From the NCBI GenBank assembly GCA_026419785.1, contig JAODTK010005671.1:124001-188000 (forward strand): a stretch of DNA of 64,000 nucleotides. Direction: 5' to 3'. Below are positions 1-13,083 of the stretch, one piece after another (within the stretch, counting starts at the first letter, position 1; every line of letters begins with the position of its first letter). The position numbers and the translations under genes were made by a program. The notes beneath the pieces were generated by a model. The model did not search any database. It was not told the DNA's origin and saw nothing but the letters and a program-made list of their open reading frames with translations. This DNA comes from Sclerodactyla briareus. Lineage: Eukaryota; Echinodermata; Holothuroidea; Dendrochirotida; Sclerodactylidae.

Positions 1-2450
1 AGGTTGAAAAAGGCCTAATATGGGCTTTGAAATCGTGGAAGCCAAAGGTAATATTCAGGGTAAAGAAACAGACACATACATTATTCAGCGCAATGGGATT
101 GCTTAATGCCCATGTACCCACTGTCAAGTACAGGCATTCTTGAAGTGAAGCAAATGCAACATGAATGAACAGTTACCAATCTTCGGGCTTCCTCACCTAC
201 TGTTACTGTGACTATTGGAGTGGACTGCCAGCAAGTTGAGCTAGCTCAGTCCCAGCTAACCCATCTTGGTTACAATAGTATTACACCACAGTTGTTTGAG
301 CAGTTCCACTGACATCAGTCGGTCATTCTGGACATGGGTAGGTATAGTTTAACAGCAAGAACAAATGTGTTATATGGTGCCTTTCACTCTTTATACAGTT
401 ATACGTGCTAAGATGAAAAATCAAGGAATGGCATGAGGCAAGATTTTTATCAACCTCCACAAAACGGGATTGGAGAAGCATGTAGCTTCTGGGAAGTATC
501 TCTTTTTCTCTGTGTCTTGATTTCTGCTGCAGAGGGAGTTAGTTAGGGAATAATGAACATATACGAGGGCCTGTTGCAGAATTAAAACCGGGTGACGGCA
601 TAATAGGGGGTTAGAAATACCGAGGGTAGCCGAGGGATTTTGCCTCATATTATGACGTCAATCCGTTTTAATTCGAAAACAAAGAGCCCACCGAGTATCG
701 TTTTTATTCTATTGCATAAATATCTAGTATTTCTTGCGAAAAAGGGGGAAGAATACAACGAAAAAGACCTCCTTTATAGATCATATTTAATTCTCCCAAA
801 CCTGCTTAATTGACAAACGAGTTCAAAAACTCAGCAGTAACACACAGCTGCATGGCGTGTGCCAACATTGCGACACAAAACAATTACTGCATAGAAAACT
901 ACGTTGCAGGCTACCGTTACATGTACAAATGGCCAGTCGCGAGACAGTTCTAATTTAGCACTCGCAGTATATGTACAGTAACTTGCTCACGATACGAACA
1001 TAGCCAATAGTCCAATACTGGTATACTACTACAAGCTTTGTTTGAGTCGATCGAATGAGTGCAGTGGAATCTGATACAGCACCATGTTGTGGTCGGGATC
1101 AATAGGGGGAATTCGAGTTATTTGGAAACGATGGAAATTACAAATACAGGAAACATCGACCCATATACAATCGATTGGAAAATACATCAATCGTGGGATC
1201 GTATTCGAAGACAATGGTCGTGCCATTGTGAATGTTCAATTGTTGACTGATGGTGTTTGCTGGCTGCGGGCGTTTATATAGCCTACTGTAAATCCAACTG
1301 CTAGTATCTTCCCGTTTTTTCGGACCGAGTGCATTATTTGAATGGTAAGTGAGACTTCTGTGCGTTCCAAATCTGTAGAAAGAGAGGAAGTAGAAACATA
1401 AGATAAATGTTTTCAAGGCAGGAAGGTTGGACGGGATAATAAAACTCTCCTTCATATTCAAAATTTAGCCGGTATTTTCTCCAATTGATTAATGCTACCC
1501 TAACTTAGTAAATGGGCAGTCTAAAGTAGAGAAGCATTTTTCCCTGAATTCATACGGATGAAATCAGACCCAGTTCAGTTTCGCCACCATTCAGTCTTCT
1601 TATCATTACACCCGAGGGTGTCTTTCTGCATGTACCATAATTCATACTAGGTCGTGAAAAGGCCGACGAGAGAAGTTTCAGGGTAATTAGTCTACCTGTG
1701 GGCCTAATTTTCTGCTCAATTGAAAAGTGATAAAATTTCTGGAGAGAAGTTTCGTGAAAAGAGGGGCATAGTACTTATATGTGTTAGATGTGTTAGTTCC
1801 GTAACGATTCGGGCCGGGCACATCGAGAATGAGTACAAACGGGATATAGGCCTTACATATTGTAAGTCAGTATGCAGACTTGAACACCATTGAAAACTTT
1901 CCCCAAGTTCTGTTGATCGGCACACTAAGTTCTCCAAGCAATAATTTTGTGCCTCTAGCAGGGTTTAGTACTGGAATATAACCGGGTTATAATTACTTTC
2001 ACACACTTAAACTTACGTACATAGGTCTCGTGGTATTTATGAATATAAATGATAATGTGGATCTGTTAATAACTTGATAGATATATTGCAAATACCAGCG
2101 GTGTTGAAATGTTTTGCAGTAATTGTATATAAAAAGGGTTATACCTGTAAGTCAAACTGATAAACAATGCATTCAGGGAATCAGACAAGACTTGGAAACA
2201 TGAACAAAATGGGGTTAACAGTAAACCTTGTTTGTCGGCCCAGGGCCCGTAGGTGATCTGGTTGTTGTGTCGCATGTGATATCGATGGCATAGCATGGAT
2301 CTGGGACCTCGTCTCCCCACGTCTCCTCCTCGGATTGGCTGCGTCCTGGAACATTAAAGAGTAATACACACAATAAACCACAATAAGGTGGGGGGAACAA
2401 CTTTCATCTCTCCCCCATGACATAAGGCAGGGCACGTCCCTAAGCCAAGA

Positions 2451-2466
2451 GGGGGGGGGGGGGGGG
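2451..2466. repeat. poly-G run
   Basis: An uninterrupted run of 16 G follows AGCCAAGA and precedes TCAGCTG. It is one of many G/C homopolymers in the window. Its length is probably inexact if the assembly is from noisy reads. Confidence 0.9.
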
Positions 2467-2827
2467 TCAGCTGTAATCGGTTGGCACCCAATCGCCTTCC
2501 TCATTGGCCTCTCTCTGTTTTCCAGCACTGAAGGTCTACATAACGCGCAACTTGGCTTGTGGTTATTGGCATGTGAATTGGTGCCTGGTCCAATATGGGG
2601 TATTAATTTGATATGGTGAATATAGATTAGGCTAGGTTAGGCGCAAGGGTAGAGATGTGGGGAATGCTTGATTGGAAGTAAATGGCATTACACAGCCATA
2701 CATACAATATGGACTAAAACTGACTGTAAGCCTGGTGGAACTGTCTAGCAAAGCAATGTTTTAATGTGCGCGCATATCGCGGTATGCAGAACGGACAAAC
2801 ACGGGATCACGAGGAGGTCTCTTCACT

Positions 2828-2846
2828 AAAAAAAAAAAAAAAAAAA
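2828..2846. repeat. poly-A run
   Basis: Nineteen consecutive A follow CTTCACT. I looked for a retroposon body upstream (SINE boxes, processed exons) and saw none, so this is recorded as a simple homopolymer rather than a retroposon tail. Confidence 0.9.
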
Positions 2847-3397
2847 CAAGCTGATTCATTGCACGCGGTTTGCAGGAACCTGCAAACACAGAAACGTACT
2901 TCCAGTCAATTTTTTTTTTCCGATCCCACGCTACCGTTTCCTCATTCCGCATGCCATTTAAACATGGCCCAAGCCGTACATTTGCCTCATGTTTTTTTTC
3001 TGGTTCTTCTCCTTGTTTCCTCCTGTTCATTATTGTTCTATGGTTTTCTTGCTATCCAGCAAATGGAACCAAGAGAAAATGACCCAACAACCAGTAAACT
3101 ACAAGGAATGATCTACAGCACATAACGCTGTCACATACTCATATAGCCCTTCTCAATGCATCCTATCGAATTCCTCTTTATGGCTCATGCCTCTTTGAAG
3201 TATCACCTGAACATGAACTCGCTCTTAAATGAATGAAACACGATAACATACCAGGCCTCATCATAATACAGTGATGATAGACATGTGGTGCCTTGTGCAG
3301 ACAACGAAACCTTCCCCATAAAAAAACGTGGGGGCCTGAAATGGGACAACAAAAAGAACAAATCATCATTCCATTCATTATGAAACCTATCACACCA

Positions 3398-5577
3398 GAA
3401 AGCCAAAATGCTTATTAATTCCTTGACACAACGGTCTGGTTATGGTCAAGTTCTTAATTGTGGCTAACACCATCCTCATGCTTAAACTGAGATCGATAGC
3501 AATAAAAATTGTCTAGGCATGTTTCATGACCAGCCCGGCAGGTTGAACATGGCCTGAATTACACGGTAAAAATTGGGTCTTGGCCAAAAATACCAGAATT
3601 TTACAAACAAAGTCAACCCGTTTATGATGGATCGCTTGAACTGTGTAGGCAACAATAAATAGCGTCCAGGTACTCACCATGGGAAGCACACACACAACCG
3701 GCCAATTTGAACTTGATCCCACAGGCATGTTGGACCTTTGCCTGATTACAATGTCTAAAAACGTGGGCCCACAAACCAGAATTTTTAACAAGTATTCACT
3801 TCTGCCCAAATTGACCCCCCTAAACCCATTCAACAATAAATAGCGTCATGTACTCATCATGGGTAAGCCACCCACCAGTTTTGAATTTGATCCCACCAGT
3901 CATGTTTGGACTTTGCCTGATTCAAGGTAAAAGTGCCAAATACTCAGAATTTTTACAAGTTTCCGATCTTTTTGCCCAAAATTGACCCCCGACCATACAA
4001 CAATAAAAACGTTCATGTACTCATCATGGGAACACACCCACCAATTTGAACTCGATCCACCAGGCATGTTGGACTTTGCTGATTACAATGTAAAAGTGCC
4101 CAAAATACCAAATTTTACAAGTTTCCACTTTCTGCCCAAAACTTGTCCCCCTAACCCCTTCAACAATAAATATCGTCATGTACTCACCACAGAAGCCACC
4201 CACCAAGTTTTGAACTTGATCACCACCAGGCATGGTGGACACTTTGGCCTGATTACAAGGTAAATTGCCCCAATACCAGAATCTACAAGTTTCCACTTTT
4301 GCCTTGCCCACATTGAACCCCTCTTTCTCATACAACAAATAATACGTTCATGTACTCATCATGGGGAAGCCACCCGCCAAGTTTGACTTGATCCTACCAT
4401 GGCATGTGGCTTTGCCTGATTACAAGAAAAGTCCCAAATACGCAGATTTTAACAATGTTTCCACTTTTTGCCACAAATTGACCCCCTACTCATACAACAT
4501 AAATAGCTTCATTTACTCCATCATGGAAGCACACCCACAGTTTCAACTTGATCCCACCAGCATGTGACTTTGCCTGATTACAAGGTCAAATGCCCAAAAT
4601 ACCCGAATTTTACAAGTTTTCCACTTCTGCCCAAAATTGACTCCTACTCATACAACAATAAATAGCGGTTCATGTACTCATCTGGGAAGCACACCCACCA
4701 AGTTTGAACTCGATCCACCAGGCATGTTGGCCTTTTGCCTATTAAAAGGTAAAAGGCCCAAAATACCAGAATTTTTAACACGTTTCCCACTTTCTCCCCA
4801 AATTGACCCCTACCCCTTCAACAATCAAATAGCGTTCATGTACTCACCACAGGAAGCACACCACCCAGTTTAACTTGATATCCCCACCATGACATGTTGG
4901 ACTTTGCCGGATTACCGGTAAAATTTGCCCAAAGTACCAGAATCTTACAAGTTTTCACCTCTACTTTTGCCCAATTGACCCCCACTCATACAACAAAATA
5001 CGTTCATAGTTACTCAATCATGGGAAAGCACAACCCACCAAGTTTTGACTTGATCCTACCAGGCATGTTGGACTTTGCCTGATTACAAGGTAAAAGTGCC
5101 CAATACCAGATTTTAACAAATTTCCACTTTTTGACCAAAATTGACCCCCTACTCATACAACAATAAATAGGCATGCATGTACTCATCATTGGACGCACCA
5201 ACCCCACCCAAGTTTTTCAACTTGATCCCACCAGGCATGTTGGACTTTGCTGATTACAAGGTAAATTAATGCCCAAAATACCGATTTTAACAAGTTTCAC
5301 TTCTTTTCTTGCCCAAAATGACCTCCGACCATACAAATAAATAGCGTTCATGTACTCATCATGGGAAGCACACCCACCATTTTGAACTCGATCCACCAGC
5401 TTGTTGGACTTTGCCTGTTACAAGGTAAATGCCCAAAAATACCAGAATTTTACACAGTTTTTCCATCTTTTTGCCCAAAATTGACCCCCCCTACTCATAC
5501 AACAATAAATAGCGTTCATGTCCTCATCATTGGAAGAACACCCCCAAGTTTACCACTCGATCCCCCGGCATGCTGGA
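3398..5577. repeat. ~167-bp tandem satellite, about 12 units, with hairpin head
   Basis: A block resembling AATAAATAGCGTTCATG recurs near 3654, 3836, 4001, 4163, 4334, 4496, 4658, 4822, 4991, 5158, 5334 and 5502, giving steps of 162-182 bp. Each unit continues with TACTCATCATGGGAAGCAC, then CCACCAGGCATGTTGGACTTT, a TACCAGAATTTT block and an AAATTGACCCC block. Units differ mainly by 1-3 base indels. Just before the array, 3398-3412 carries a degenerate AAGCC-AAAA-TGCTT hairpin, which is also found ahead of or within the related arrays at 14339 and 25664. Short open frames here are shifted at almost every unit and are not genes. By its form this could be the core array of a non-autonomous satellite-bearing transposon. 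Confidence 0.9.
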
Positions 5578-8080
5578 AGGGTAGCCTAAATTCCATCTAC
5601 CTATTCAATTTCCTGTCTTACATTGCTCTTTGCAACACTCCCGGCTTTCGGTAATGCATCTATCGCACATGGAATACCACTGTTTGACCTTTCTACGAGC
5701 CTAGCACCTCTACTATTTTTCAATTCAATTTTCAATTCTATTTATTCATCACTGTGTTAGTCTCTATCACCTACCAAGGGTCTGCCACCAGGAAGTATTG
5801 CTGAAAAAATGTTAGATAACAGTTTCTGACGCAAAAGCTTTCTAAAGCTAACTACTGGAGACTATTAGAGTCAATGAATCTGATGTAAAATTCTATGCCA
5901 ACAGGTATAAATGAGAGGGTGATGGGGTCGCCCAACCCAATTTGTGTTGCTGCCAGTTCCTCTCTTGGCCTGGACAGATGCAAGCTTCAATACGGGTTAA
6001 GTTGAATATGAATAGATTACCATCCAGACTATCAAGCTTCAGCCTTCTCAAGAAAATATCCAGGGCTCTTACTTGTCAATTTTGTACATGTTCCCTTTCT
6101 AGGAGCGAAGCATCCTCTCATTTCCTCGCCGAGCAGTTGATGTGTGACATAGAGGTCCCAGGGTGTTGAGGGCGCGTGGTGGTGTAGGTCCCCTCTCACT
6201 CCTCCACCCTACCACGATACAAGTGGTCCACCAGCGAGTTGCCAAACACCACACGGCCCTGGCGGCAGAGAGGATAAAATATAAACAAAAGAGTGCTTCT
6301 CTGTCGCAAGATGATAAACTAAGTAGGAAGAAAGTCATTTTTTCTACTACTTCTTATCATCGAACTACTATGTAGTAGGTGGCTTACTTACTTCCCAATG
6401 TTTTTTTTCACATGCAGATGCCCCCACTTACCCACAAGATCCTCTCACCCACTGGGGAAAAGCCCCTCGGGTTACTGAGTGAGTTCAAACAGGCTCTCTT
6501 GATTCAACCTAACTAATGCACCGCACTTTGAGAGGCTGATAATGCTTCACGTTGTACAATACCTTGCATGAAACCAACCACATGTGTACTAATACCTACT
6601 ATCCCACATTTGTAGAAAATGAAAAATGACAGCATATTCAAAACGGTTTTTTTTTTTTTTCCAATAGCCGCTGACTCCAAAGGAATGCCCTCCAAGTAAA
6701 TGTTCCCCTAAAAAAGAATCATGTTGCAACTTTGGCGGTGCGCTGATAAAACGTGTTATCCACTTCCTTTGAATGGTTGAAAACACAGCAGGTTACACAG
6801 AGCAGCAACCATTGGGTACCACCCCCAAACGGCGCACTCCCACCCTAAATTTAAGAAAACGAGAAAACGGATGGCAAACTCACACTGGTGGTATTTCAAA
6901 CTTTATAACCCCAAAGAATCCCTCCGATGTTCTCAGACTTGCATCAGACCTGCCACCTTACTGAAAAGCACACATGAGACAATGTAAGGTAATATATTCA
7001 GCACTCATGACCTCCTGCATGAAGCATGGATTCATCTTCCATTGTATTCAATGTGCTGGTTAGACTGTTTCACAGTCCAGTGTGATAATAAGATAATAGA
7101 TGGGTCAGCGTCACTGGGTACCTCAGCATGTCTGATGCATACACACCCTCCACAGAGGATCAGTTGAACAATCTTTCAAAACTTTTCTAGTGGAAATTAA
7201 TGCTACTCAGCAAAAACTTGGCAGACTCATCCTCACTAATGTAGTGAAAAATTACTATGAATTGGGTTTGCTTTTGAAGTGCGATGAAAGTTCACAAGGC
7301 CATAATGATAATACTGTGGGGAAAATGTTTGTCTGAACCCAAGGTTTGCCAACCCGTACATTGTTGTGAGCATGCGCTTCTGGCTAGGTCTATTGACTGA
7401 CACCATCAGTTTGGAGACGTGTAATTGCCATGCTTCAGCTTGCAGTACACCGAATCATTTCACTATCAAATTCGATATTGTCATGTGACTGGGGGATAGC
7501 TTGCAAGACAATGGGTCCACTATTGGCCATTGTCCTGGTCCACTATGCCATCTCTCATACACGAACTCTATGAACCTGACCAATGTTGTAGTTTTAGCGA
7601 TTTCTAACTCAATCTGTTGAGAAGAGCTCTGGCACAATCTGCAAAAACACCCCACTCACTAGGCACCAACGTACATACCCATCCTGCTCGAAGAGGGCAA
7701 CACTCCCCATCTGTTTTTTTTTATGTCAGTTTCGTTAATTGCCCCCCCTCATGTGTTTCTAGTTTTGATTGGATACATTGTTCACAACGCGTTTTCATTT
7801 GTCGCTCTGTCCAATCAAGTCTGAGCACGTCAACACAGAATCGTTCAAAACAGATAGCGTGTGTTCTCCCCCCCCCCCCCCTCCTTTTTTGGCAATTTAT
7901 CATTGAAAAAGGATTCCTTCTGGAATTTCATTCCTCCTTCACAGTATCTCATCCTACGTCAGGCTCTGACCACCGCAGCCCACAACCTCAAGAAAATTTT
8001 CGGGTCGGCACTTTCAGGAGATCTATCTCCACCTGGGTAGAGAGATTTCCTTCGCTGCTCGGCTGGCCTTGTTCATTTGA
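5578..8080. other. low-copy sequence, no gene recognised
   Basis: After the satellite ends there is no recognised coding or RNA gene. A T15 run lies near 6646-6660 and a C14 run at 7868-7881. The open frame at 7617-8096 (159 codons) crosses the C run and runs into the next satellite, so I do not treat it as a gene. Confidence 0.45.
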
Positions 8081-8084
8081 CTGG

Positions 8085-9795
8085 GGGATGAGCTGAGGGG
8101 GGAGCCCAAACTTCTTCGTCCATCCTCGGAGTAGAGGGCTGACCTGTTTGTAGCAGTGAACGCCCCCCAACAGGAAGACGTTGAGCGCGGGTCGGACATT
8201 GAGAGGCATCTGAAAGCAGGATGAAAATGATGGTGGCTGGCTTGGAGAGAAGAGGACTTTACTATGAACCCTTTGGGTAGGGGTCAGCGGAGTCTGCTGG
8301 AAGGTCCTCCACGTTAGTTCAGGAGCAAACAATGTAGGGCAGTCTGAATCAACCCCACCGGGAAGAGGATGAGACGGTCGGACACTAGGGAGGTATCTGG
8401 AAGCGGAGAATTGACTGGCTTGGCGAGGACTTTTGTAGCTAGAGTAGTGAAGCTGCTGGAGTGGTCCCATGTTAGTATGAGTTGCTGAGTGGTCCCACGT
8501 TAATTTAAGGAGAAACAAGGTAGGCAAGTCTGAATCATCAAACCGGCAAGACATTGAGGCGGGTTGGACACTAGGAGGCTTTGGAAGCATGAGATGACTG
8601 GCTTGGAGAGACTTTGTGCTAGAGGCAGTAAGAGTCTGGGGGGGGCCCCCTGGAGTGGTCCCACGTTGTAGAGTCTCCTGGAGTGGTTTCCCGTTTAGTT
8701 TAAGGAGTAGGCAAGGGTAGGACAAGTCTGAAATCATCAAACAGGAAGACATTGAGGCCCGGTTGGACATAGGGAGGCATTTGGAAGCTGAGATAGACTG
8801 GGCTTGAGGGACTTTGAGCTAGAGAGTAGAGACCTGCTGGATGTTCCCACTTTAGTAGAGTCTGCTGAGTGGGTCCCACGGTGGTTAGGGGAGTACACAC
8901 AGGGTAGGGCAAGTCTGATCAATCAACAGGAAGAGGATAAGGCGGGTCAGACACTGGAGGCTGTGGAAGCATGTGAATAGACTGCTCAAGAGGACTTTGT
9001 AGGCTAGAGGTAGTAGAGCTGCTGTAGTGGTCCCCTTTAGGACAGTCTGTACTGAGTGGTGTCCCCACGTTAGTAAGAGTCTGCTGGAGTGGTCCCACGT
9101 TAGTAGAGTCTGCTGGAGTGGTCCCACGTTAGTTAAGGAGTAGGCAAAGGGTATGACAAGTCTGATCAATCAACAGAAGACATTGAGGCCGGTTGGACAC
9201 TAGGAGGCATTTGGAAGCATGAGATAGACTGCTTGAGAGGACTTTGTAGGCTAGAGGTAGTAGAGACTGCTGGAGTGGTCCCACGTTAGTAGAGTCTGCT
9301 GGAGTGGTCCCACATTAGTTAAGGAGTACACAAAGGGTAGGGCAAGTCTGATCAATCAAACAGGAAGACATTGAGGCGGGTTGGACACTAGGAGGCATTT
9401 GGAAGCTGAGATACTGCTGGAGAGGACTTTGTAGGCTAGAGGTAGTAGAGACTGCTGGAGTGGTCCCACTTTAGTACAGTCTGCTGGAGTGTCCCACGTT
9501 AGTAGAGTCTGCTGGAGTGGTCCCACGTTAGTAGAGTCTGCTGAGTGGTCCCACGTTAGTAGAGTCTGCTGGAGTGGTCCCACGTTAGTTAAAGAGTAAA
9601 CAAAGGGTAGGGCAAGTCTGATCAATCAAACAGGAAGACATTGAGGCGGGTTGGACACTAGGAGGCATTTGGAAGCAGGAGAATGGACTGGCTTGGTTTG
9701 GTACTTCTGAACGCCTGTGGGCCATGGGAGCACAGTCTGCTGATGCGGTTCCACATTAGTTAAGGAGTACACAAAGGGTAGGGCAAGTCTGATCA
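8085..9795. repeat. higher-order repeat (~185 bp) with nested 29-bp minisatellite
   Basis: A GGGCAAGTCTGATCAATCAA block recurs at about 8341, 8527, 8726, 8911, 9159, 9344, 9614 and 9786. Most steps are 172-199 bp, but two are 248 and 270 bp. The excess is close to two or three copies of an internal 29-bp unit (TAGTAGAGTCTGCTGGAGTG plus GTCCCACGT), which is present in one to about four tandem copies per large unit. The rest of the large unit holds CATTGAGGCGGGTTGGACAC, AGGAGGCATTTGGAAGC and GGACTTTGTAGGCTAGAGG blocks. A 260-codon minus-strand open frame (7988-8770) runs through the array, but 29 bp is not a multiple of three and one phase of the minisatellite contains a stop, so it is judged fortuitous. 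Confidence 0.9.
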
Positions 9796-9844
9796 ATTTA
9801 ATATTCAATCAATTATCATAAACTGGCTACAATCACTATTTGCC

Positions 9845-9985
9845 TTGTAGTTGTGGGACTTGAACCCTGTATCCTAGTCAATGAACTGGATACCCCTTAA
9901 AGCTGCGTTCGCTCTCTTACAGAGTACGCGTACCCGGTCACTGTAGAAAGGAATCGCTAAGCCATGCCACATATGACACTTAACT
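9845..9985 (-). mobile_element. possible tRNA-derived SINE fragment
   Basis: Read on the minus strand, GGGTTCAAGTCCC (plus strand about 9850-9865) is an excellent RNA polymerase III B-box/T-loop match. About 100 nt upstream on that strand lies TGGCTTAGCGATT, a weak A-box candidate. The spacing is longer than in a true tRNA and I cannot fold a full cloverleaf. A tRNA-derived SINE or a chance B box are the alternatives. Confidence 0.25.
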
Positions 9986-11800
9986 ATTGTGCAACAATCA
10001 GATACTGCTAACTGGCCTGGTTTGTCACCAGGCAACGAAGCCTCCCCAAAAACCCTCTTTCGGCAATGGACGAAGGTAATCTATATTTAAACCAATCCAC
10101 ACAGAAACATCCAGGCGGTGGTGGGGGGGAGGGAGCTCGCAACTTGCACCCCCCCACCCCCGCCTCCTAACAGCAAACCACGTTGTATATAACATGCCAA
10201 GAGCTTGAAGTGACAAGACACCACTGCTCATCCTTATGGATGCGAAGAGGGGACCTGGAAGGGACTCAAGAGTACCACACAGAATCCCCTGAATACTGAT
10301 ACCACTCATACCTTCATTTACACGCAGCGGTTTGTAGGGGCGCCACCATCTCAGGATAATTAGAGCATCTTGGCATCTGAAAAATATGACGATAAGAAAT
10401 TGGCATCTAAAACTTGTAAGGTGAGTAAATAAATTTGTATGGGCCCACTACCATTTTCCTTCTAAATTACCGTCTTTCCCATGAATGCCCTCCACCTGAT
10501 CAAAAATGATGCAAACTGAGCTTGCCATTAAAAGTGGTCTCGTTTTAATTTCCAACAGGGCGATTCAGCAAACATTCATTGTGAATTAAGACTTGAAAAC
10601 TCATCTTATTTTTAACATTAGGCAGGTAATATGTCGCGTCACCGGGTCCCGGCAGAACACTGGCCAGTCCGCTTTTGCTGTAACTTACAGTCAAAAACAT
10701 GCACCACAGTATACATGATAACGACTATACACATATCATTGTTTGAAGATTGTCATGGATGAATATCCACAGTAATGCGGATACCGATAACGTGAACTTT
10801 AGTTGACCACTGTGAGCCAGAGTCCACAAGTCATATGGGAGATCAAACTAGCCAGTACACTGAAATGCTATATTTACTTGAATACCAACAAAGGTATTCT
10901 CTGCAAATACGAACGTTGAAATATTCCACATCGTAACCATTTCTTTTTTTCTGGAATTAGGCCTAAAGCCTCCCGCCTACCAGAAAATCATCATGTTCTA
11001 AAGCTAATTAGTGAACTTCAATCCAAATATTAGCTAGATTGAAATAATTCTTGTACATTCAATTTTAGGCATCGATTATTTCGAATGTGAATGAGGTACT
11101 GTTGTTTTCAAGCCTGAGCTGCGGCTGCATTCTATGCATTTTTTAGGTCTACATTCTTGATAAAATTAAACCTTTTGGTGTTTTATCGAGTTGTTATGTG
11201 CCCTGATGATTTTACAAAACATTATAATAAACTTTCAGGGATCTTTTCCCAATATTATTATACAAAAATCACATAATCCAGTAAATTCAGGGCCATTTTG
11301 GGAATAATCTTCTATTCAGTTCCTCAAGTACACTAAATAAACACTTATGAAGAACCACTGATCGGAAACCTAGATACCAAATTTCCTGCACTATTGCTCC
11401 ATGACAGCCTTTAGTTGCAACTGAACTGTTTTCTTTGCCATGACACCACTACCAATGCCGTCGCTGTTGACTAGTCAGGTACCCGATGGCATTTCCCTTT
11501 TGAACATCATTAAAAGCCCAAATAATTATGACATATCAACTATGCTTGCATATTATATTACAGTATAGCAAAGGTCTAACTGCTACAAGCGTTCTATGAC
11601 CTACACATAGAATTACTGTATTGCTTTGCTCATTTGCGGAAAAAATAAACTGAAATGAACTTCTCTAGTCCCATTGCTGCTCATGGAGTTCTCGCACTCT
11701 GGGTTTTTGCGCATCATATTTTCAAATACAAATATATCGGTCATCCGATCTTGTCCTAACTTTCCACGAGCTCACCTCGAGATACATTTTTGTTCCTTTT
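9986..11800. other. low-copy sequence, no gene recognised
   Basis: AT-rich DNA with no recognised domain. The minus frame at 10025-10309 (94 codons) spans G-rich and C-rich runs and has no family resemblance that I can name. Confidence 0.45.
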
Positions 11801-11874
11801 GAATTCCTTGCCAACGGCAAAGGAATTCTATGCGGTCACGCATTATGTGTGTGTGTCCTGTGTGTGTGTGTGTG
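11801..11874. repeat. hairpin head plus GT microsatellite
   Basis: A near-perfect inverted repeat at 11801-11828 (GAATTCCTTGCC / GGCAAAGGAATTC around an AAC loop) is followed by CTATGCGGTCACGC and an interrupted GT tract at 11846-11874. It immediately precedes the TGACC-rich repeat below. This gives the same hairpin-then-satellite arrangement as at 3398, 14339 and 45272, which suggests an element terminus. Confidence 0.6.
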
Positions 11875-11949
11875 ACCATTTTCTCCGGATGATACTGAAG
11901 AACTCAAGCATGTATCAAGTTCATATTCGGCATGTTGGTCGTCATGTGG

Positions 11950-13070
11950 TGTAGTTGATCCTATTTCTTCTGTTGCCCGTCAAGGTCACCAAAGTCATGA
12001 GAGGCCAAAATCTGAAATATTTAAAGGGCAATAACTCCCTATTAGCACGGCCTACATCGCTGACTTTTTGGGACTATTTGCCGATTGATGAGAGAACTCA
12101 GATTCAAACAGTAACGGTCATGTGGCTCAAGGTCATCAAAGGTCAATAGGGGTCAAAAAACTAATGACCTATGACCTCGATTTGACCTTCACCAATTATT
12201 GTGGCCGAATCAAATTTTCCGTGGCCATTTTCGGATCTCAAAGTTACCTTCCGCGAATTGACCATAATTGACCCAATGTGACCTTTGTGTGCGAAGATAT
12301 CAGAAGCAAAGTTTTTCATTTGCAATTTAGTGCAGTTAGGATGTCTATAGTGATTTGTCATGGTGTTTTTTAGAATCCGTGGGTCAAACTACCTCTGATG
12401 GGGTCAGAAGGTCAAGGTCAATCTCAATGGATGAGCCTATTTTAGAGTTACAGGTCAAAGAAAATTGAAACTGTCAATTTTGGATATGTTGACGTGGCCT
12501 CTGTTTGCTGTATAGAACTACACAAACTCCGCTTCAATAGCAACTCTCCCGTTCTCAAATTTACAAAGGGTCAAAGGTTGGTTTTGATACCTTTTGCAAT
12601 AGCATCGGCATTATACTTGGTATACATGCTTGTAGGACTGCGTGCACCGCATGCGAGAGTAACATTTTTTCATACAACTGTCAATTCATCAAAGTCATCA
12701 AGGTCACTTATGGTACAAACAACTAATGTTTTTTGGAACAACTTACATTGACATTGCTTGGCATTTGTTGAAATTTCGGAACAGTATGTACGTCATGGGG
12801 AAGAACATTGTCCATAAACCATCATGTCATCAAAGGTCATTCAGGTCCTTATCTTATTGGGCATAAAACGCCAATAAGTATGTGTGCCTGCAACCCATTC
12901 AGTGAAATTTCCTGATGTGATTTATATTTTCAGAACAGTGGTTAATCTCATTCTATGGTAACAGTTTTTTCATAAAAAGGTCACATCATCCAAGTTCATT
13001 AAAGTCATTTAGAGGTCAAAAACTATTTTTTTGGCCAAAACCATGAACCAAATGTCTGCCGAGGTTGGGA
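11950..13070. repeat. TGACC/GGTCA-rich dispersed repeat
   Basis: The stretch is saturated with AAGGTCA, GGTCAAAGG and TGACCT motifs (CAAGGTCACCAAAGTCATGA, CATCAAAGGTCAATAGGGG, CAAAGGTCATTCAGGTC and others), typical of a family that recurs at 27.5-29.7, 31.4 and 33.4-33.8 kb. The part at about 12163-12365 matches, in inverted orientation, 29696-29895. Both contain the same run from ATGACAAATCAC through GCAAAGGTCACA to a CCGAAAATGGCCACG-like block. A poly-G run (13072-13083) follows. Confidence 0.75.
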
Positions 13071-13083
13071 TGGGGGGGGGGGG

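Larger units (their letters stand above)
1..3397. other. low-copy non-coding sequence, no gene recognised
   Basis: I see no recognisable gene, RNA or transposon here. The longest open frames are under 120 codons and have no familiar domain. The frame at 2766-3125 runs through an A19 tract and a pyrimidine-rich stretch, which makes its hydrophobic tail look compositional. The region could be intergenic or intronic. Confidence 0.5.

Noticed and set aside
2766-3125. 119-codon plus-strand frame with a hydrophobic stretch like a signal peptide
   Set aside because: It crosses an A19 run and T-rich tracts. The hydrophobic part is low-complexity T/C-rich DNA, with no family resemblance.
7988-8770. 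260-codon minus-strand open frame
   Set aside because: It lies across the 185-bp/29-bp higher-order satellite. Unit lengths are not multiples of three and one phase of the 29-bp unit has a stop, so openness is incidental.
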